A stretch of 13,775 bases of DNA from Parcubacteria group bacterium GW2011_GWA1_47_8 (GTDB lineage: Bacteria; Patescibacteriota; Minisyncoccia; Phycocordibacterales; UBA1550). The stretch lies in NCBI GenBank assembly GCA_000996605.1, contig LCOP01000011.1:1-13775 (forward strand), written 5' to 3'. Of the stretch, positions 11,846-13,775 are shown piece by piece (within the stretch, counting starts at the first letter, position 1; each line of letters opens with the position of its first letter). A program made the translations under genes and the position numbers. The notes beneath the pieces are model-generated. The model made no database searches, had not been told where the DNA came from, and saw only the letters and a program-made list of their open reading frames with translations.

Positions 11846-12628
11846 TTATTGGGTTGTTGTCGCGGTCGGGGGTGTCGTTGTTGCGGAACGAGGCTTGCGT
11901 AGCCCCGGTTTCACCGCAGAAATAGCCTCAGCGATAGAACGATGCGCGTCCTCGATTGCCTTTTTTGCATCTTTGGCGAGCGACTCAGCATTTTTAATGG
12001 CTTCTTTTTGATTTGTACTTGTGAGAATTGCATCTGCGGCTACCTTTACGGCGAGAACCTTCGTGCGTGCTTCATCAAGTTCTGTCTTTGCGTCCGCGAG
12101 ATGACCGCGCGAGGTACTGACGTCGACGCCTTGAGCGGCAAGCTTATCAAGTCCCATCGAAACACGATCAGAAAGTTTCTGCACGCGGGCGACAGCGGCA
12201 TCGAGGAGGGTGCCGAGAAGTTCCACTCGTTTCTTTTTGGCATCAAAACGTTTAAGTTCCGCCTCATCTTTTATTTTCATGCGCATCTCGGTTGTTGATG
12301 CGCGGAGGTGCTCGCGGCGGCTCTCCATTTCTTTGCGCATATTTTCACGCATTATGGTCGTCGATGCGCGAATGTCCTTCATGTTGTCACGCATTTCTTT
12401 GCGTACTTCGGTCGATGATGCCTTGAGGACTCTTACTTCACCACGTATTTCTTTGCGAATCGGTGGCATTTGCCGTGGCGAAAGACCGGGGACTCCCGCT
12501 CCTGTATTCGTGGTCGTTACCGTCCCCGCTGTTCCTGTGGCGCCTGTTGCGTCTCCCGTTTCCGCGCTTGCGGATAATGCTCCGAAAGCAAAAAGCGTTA
12601 TGAGCACAATACTTATTTTTTTATTCAT
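11846..12628 (-). CDS. Secreted coiled-coil protein with tandem helical repeats
   Basis: This 260-residue protein has a clear signal peptide: MNKK, a hydrophobic core (ISIVLITLFAFGALS) and an ASA-ET cleavage site near residue 22. A Gly/Thr-rich linker (24-50) follows. Residues about 56-125 form highly charged helices with three copies of an (R/K)AS(T/S)T unit at 69, 87 and 109, spaced 18 and 22 residues. A second helical region (about 130-235) has many Ala, Lys and Asp residues, and the C-terminus is Pro/Thr-rich (TTTPPTATTTQ). I see no enzyme motif. It probably acts outside the membrane as a structural or surface coiled coil. A good promoter lies upstream and the single-pass membrane protein gene follows. 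Confidence 0.8.
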   Translation of the reverse strand: MNKKISIVLITLFAFGALSASAETGDATGATGTAGTVTTTNTGAGVPGLSPRQMPPIRKEIRGEVRVLKASSTEVRKEMRDNMKDIRASTTIMRENMRKEMESRREHLRASTTEMRMKIKDEAELKRFDAKKKRVELLGTLLDAAVARVQKLSDRVSMGLDKLAAQGVDVSTSRGHLADAKTELDEARTKVLAVKVAADAILTSTNQKEAIKNAESLAKDAKKAIEDAHRSIAEAISAVKPGLRKPRSATTTPPTATTTQ

Positions 12629-12690
12629 ATATCGAAAAACTTTAATAACTCACTATTATTAATGATAATGCAAACAACCTTATCTCTCCT

Positions 12691-12735
12691 AGTATACAAG
12701 GTGATGAACGTCCACACAATAAGAAGACTGTGGAC
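12691..12735 (-). promoter_or_regulatory. Promoter of the secreted coiled-coil gene, with an overlapping inverted repeat
   Basis: On the minus strand TTGTGT (12714-12719), a 17-base spacer and TATACT (12691-12696) predict a start near 12684 and a leader of about 56 bases. A 7-bp inverted repeat, GTCCACA (12710-12716) and TGTGGAC (12729-12735), overlaps the -35 box and could bind a regulator. The rest of 12629-12817 contains only the ppa terminator. Confidence 0.6.
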
Positions 12736-12752
12736 AGGGGAGATTTCTTACA

Positions 12753-12793
12753 AAAACCACGCCCCCGTCAAGCATTGATGGGGGCGTGGTTTT
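12753..12793. terminator. Intrinsic terminator downstream of ppa
   Basis: The arms 12753-12766 and 12780-12793 form a perfect 14-bp GC-rich stem flanked by A4 and T4. The loop contains TCAA/TTGA, which extends pairing. It lies 24 bases after the ppa stop. Confidence 0.9.
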
Positions 12794-12817
12794 CTAAAAA
12801 ACTCTTTTGTGAGCTGG

Positions 12818-13348
12818 CTATTTACGGTATTCCTTATTATAGAGTTCAATACTGCGGGTTACCGCGGTGAGAGCGGCATCCCTTCCTTTAAAACCGGAAA
12901 TTTCCACTACTTTGTTCTGGATTTTCTTATATGTCGCAAAAAAGTGCTCCATTTCTTTGAGTGTGTGCTTGTTGATGTCCTTGAGATCCTGCACGTCTTC
13001 AAAGCGCGGGTCGCCTACGGGGACCGCAATTACTTTGTCATCAGCTTCACCCGAGTCAATCATGTTCATGATTGCGACAGGGCGTGCCGCTACAAGGATT
13101 CCCGGCAGGAGCGGATACGTGGTGAGCAGTATGACATCAAGCGCATCATTGTCGTCCCAGAGTGTTTGCGGAACGAACCCGTAGTCAAATGGATAGTCCT
13201 GTGCGGTGTGAAGCGCACGATCAAGTGCGATTAATCCTGTTTCCTTATCAATTTCGTATTTATTTTTCGAGCCCTTGGGGATCTCAATGATGACGTTGAT
13301 TTCCGTGGGGACTTTTTTTCCAATTGAAATGTCGTGCCAGAGGTTCAT
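12818..13348 (-). CDS. ppa: Inorganic pyrophosphatase, family I
   Basis: This 176-residue protein has the standard length of bacterial family I pyrophosphatases, soluble Mg-dependent enzymes that hydrolyse pyrophosphate to phosphate and pull biosynthetic reactions forward. The active-site set is complete, each residue one position later than in E. coli PPase: K30, E32, R44, Y52, Y56, D66, D68 and D71 (WDDNDALDV), then D98, D103 and K105. The start at 13348 gives the usual MNLWHDISIG. It lies 47 bases after nusA on the same strand with no terminator between, so read-through from nusA is likely; I see no clear promoter of its own. Confidence 0.97.
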   Translation of the reverse strand: MNLWHDISIGKKVPTEINVIIEIPKGSKNKYEIDKETGLIALDRALHTAQDYPFDYGFVPQTLWDDNDALDVILLTTYPLLPGILVAARPVAIMNMIDSGEADDKVIAVPVGDPRFEDVQDLKDINKHTLKEMEHFFATYKKIQNKVVEISGFKGRDAALTAVTRSIELYNKEYRK

Positions 13349-13358
13349 AGAAAAAGTT

Positions 13359-13382
13359 GTTAGTTAATGGTCGTTAGTTGAT
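13359..13382. repeat. Short direct repeat in the nusA-ppa gap
   Basis: GTTAGTTAAT (13359-13368) and GTTAGTTGAT (13373-13382) are two near-identical 10-mers with a 14-base period. They fill most of the short gap between nusA and ppa. No function is apparent; it may be a copy of a dispersed low-complexity intergenic repeat. Confidence 0.4.
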
Positions 13383-13395
13383 AGTAGGGGGACGT

Positions 13396-13775
13396 TTACT
13401 CTGTTGCTGTTTCTGGTTCTACTGCGGGTGTTTTTGTGGCCATCACTTCTGGAGCCACCGCTTCTGCAGGGACTTCAGGAGCTTTTTCTATGACCACCGC
13501 GCCTTCCTCGGTTGCTTCGGCGAGCGTTTCGCCAGTGCCACCTACAATGTCGAGCTTCCATCCGGTGAGTTTTGCCGCGAGGCGTACGTTTTGTCCACCG
13601 CGACCGATGGCAAGCGACTGTTGGTCGGGTGCGACGGTGATTGTTGCTTGGTGGTTTGCTTCGTCGAGGACTACTGATTGTACTTGTGCGGGAGAAAGCG
13701 CGTCCTCGATGAATTTCTTGGCATCGGGAGACCAGAGGACGAGGTCAATCTTCTCGCCGCCGCGCTCGCTTTCTA
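13396..13775 (-). CDS. nusA: Transcription termination/antitermination factor NusA, C-terminal part (partial)
   Basis: The last 126 residues are present; the 5' part lies beyond the window edge. The sequence from GEKIDLVLWSPDAKKFIEDA through ALSPAQVQSVVLDE and LAIGRGGQNVRLAAKLTGW is the second KH domain of NusA, with its RNA-binding GxxG loop as GRGG. NusA binds RNA polymerase and controls pausing, termination and rRNA antitermination. After the KH domain comes a tail of about 50 residues rich in Glu, Ala, Pro and Thr (from GGTGETLAEATEEG to the end), not the folded acidic repeats of E. coli NusA. It is upstream of ppa on the same strand. Confidence 0.95.
   Translation of the reverse strand, partial: ESERGGEKIDLVLWSPDAKKFIEDALSPAQVQSVVLDEANHQATITVAPDQQSLAIGRGGQNVRLAAKLTGWKLDIVGGTGETLAEATEEGAVVIEKAPEVPAEAVAPEVMATKTPAVEPETATE

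Noticed and set aside
12729..12735. Possible DnaA-box-like sequence (TGTGGAC)
   Set aside because: It does not match the TTATNCACA consensus, there is no cluster of boxes, and neither dnaA nor dnaN is nearby.
1..13775. TGA recoded as an amino acid, as in some candidate phyla
   Set aside because: TGA ends the first fragment, the Type IIG enzyme, the RelE-like toxin and trigger factor at natural C-termini, so the standard bacterial code fits.
1..13775. CRISPR arrays, tRNA or rRNA genes, insertion sequences with transposase
   Set aside because: I saw no regularly spaced repeats, no cloverleaf in the short gaps and no transposase motifs.

Overview
This window looks like a piece of a Candidate Phyla Radiation (Patescibacteria, probably Parcubacteria) genome, with core housekeeping genes surrounding a roughly 7 kb accessory block. 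The assignment is an inference. It rests on compact genes, an almost complete lack of Shine-Dalgarno sequences, several promoters placed so close to start codons that the mRNAs should be leaderless, a trigger factor without its PPIase domain, and small envelope proteins of a kind I associate with these bacteria. The standard code fits: TGA ends the restriction enzyme, the trigger factor and one toxin.

Layout. Positions 1-126 hold the 3' end of an unrecognised plus-strand gene, followed by a strong hairpin shared with the convergent HU gene (196-468, minus). Next come rny (RNase Y, 685-2217, minus) and clpP (2420-3016, minus). Divergent from clpP starts a DinJ-YafQ type toxin-antitoxin pair (3124-3692, plus) that runs straight into rsmE (3698-4408). 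Converging on rsmE is a VapB-VapC pair (4457-5005, minus). A 24-residue remnant of a TrmB-type regulator (5043-5117) lies just before a single-chain Type IIG restriction-methylation enzyme (5179-8271, plus). That enzyme's stop codon overlaps the start of a small membrane protein gene of unknown role (8268-8747). A 55-residue basic protein (8882-9049, minus) is divergent from a third toxin-antitoxin pair: an Xre-HTH/Panacea antitoxin and a RelE-like toxin (9167-10231, plus). The remainder is minus strand: tig (10269-11339), a single-pass membrane protein (11462-11797), a secreted coiled-coil protein (11846-12628), ppa (12818-13348) and the 3' end of nusA (13396-13775).

How the parts work together. 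The minus-strand core genes cover nucleoid structure (HU), mRNA decay (RNase Y), protein turnover (ClpP), folding (trigger factor), pyrophosphate removal (Ppa) and transcription elongation (NusA). The middle block carries three toxin-antitoxin modules and one restriction-modification enzyme, so it reads as a defence and self-maintenance island.

The strongest unusual observation is in tig. A 49-bp palindromic element is inserted in frame in the chaperone domain, flanked by a 5-bp direct repeat that looks like a target-site duplication. It adds 18 residues to the protein. The second is the repeated promoter geometry (-10 box, 6 to 10 bases, then ATG), which predicts leaderless or nearly leaderless mRNAs for all three antitoxins, clpP and tig.
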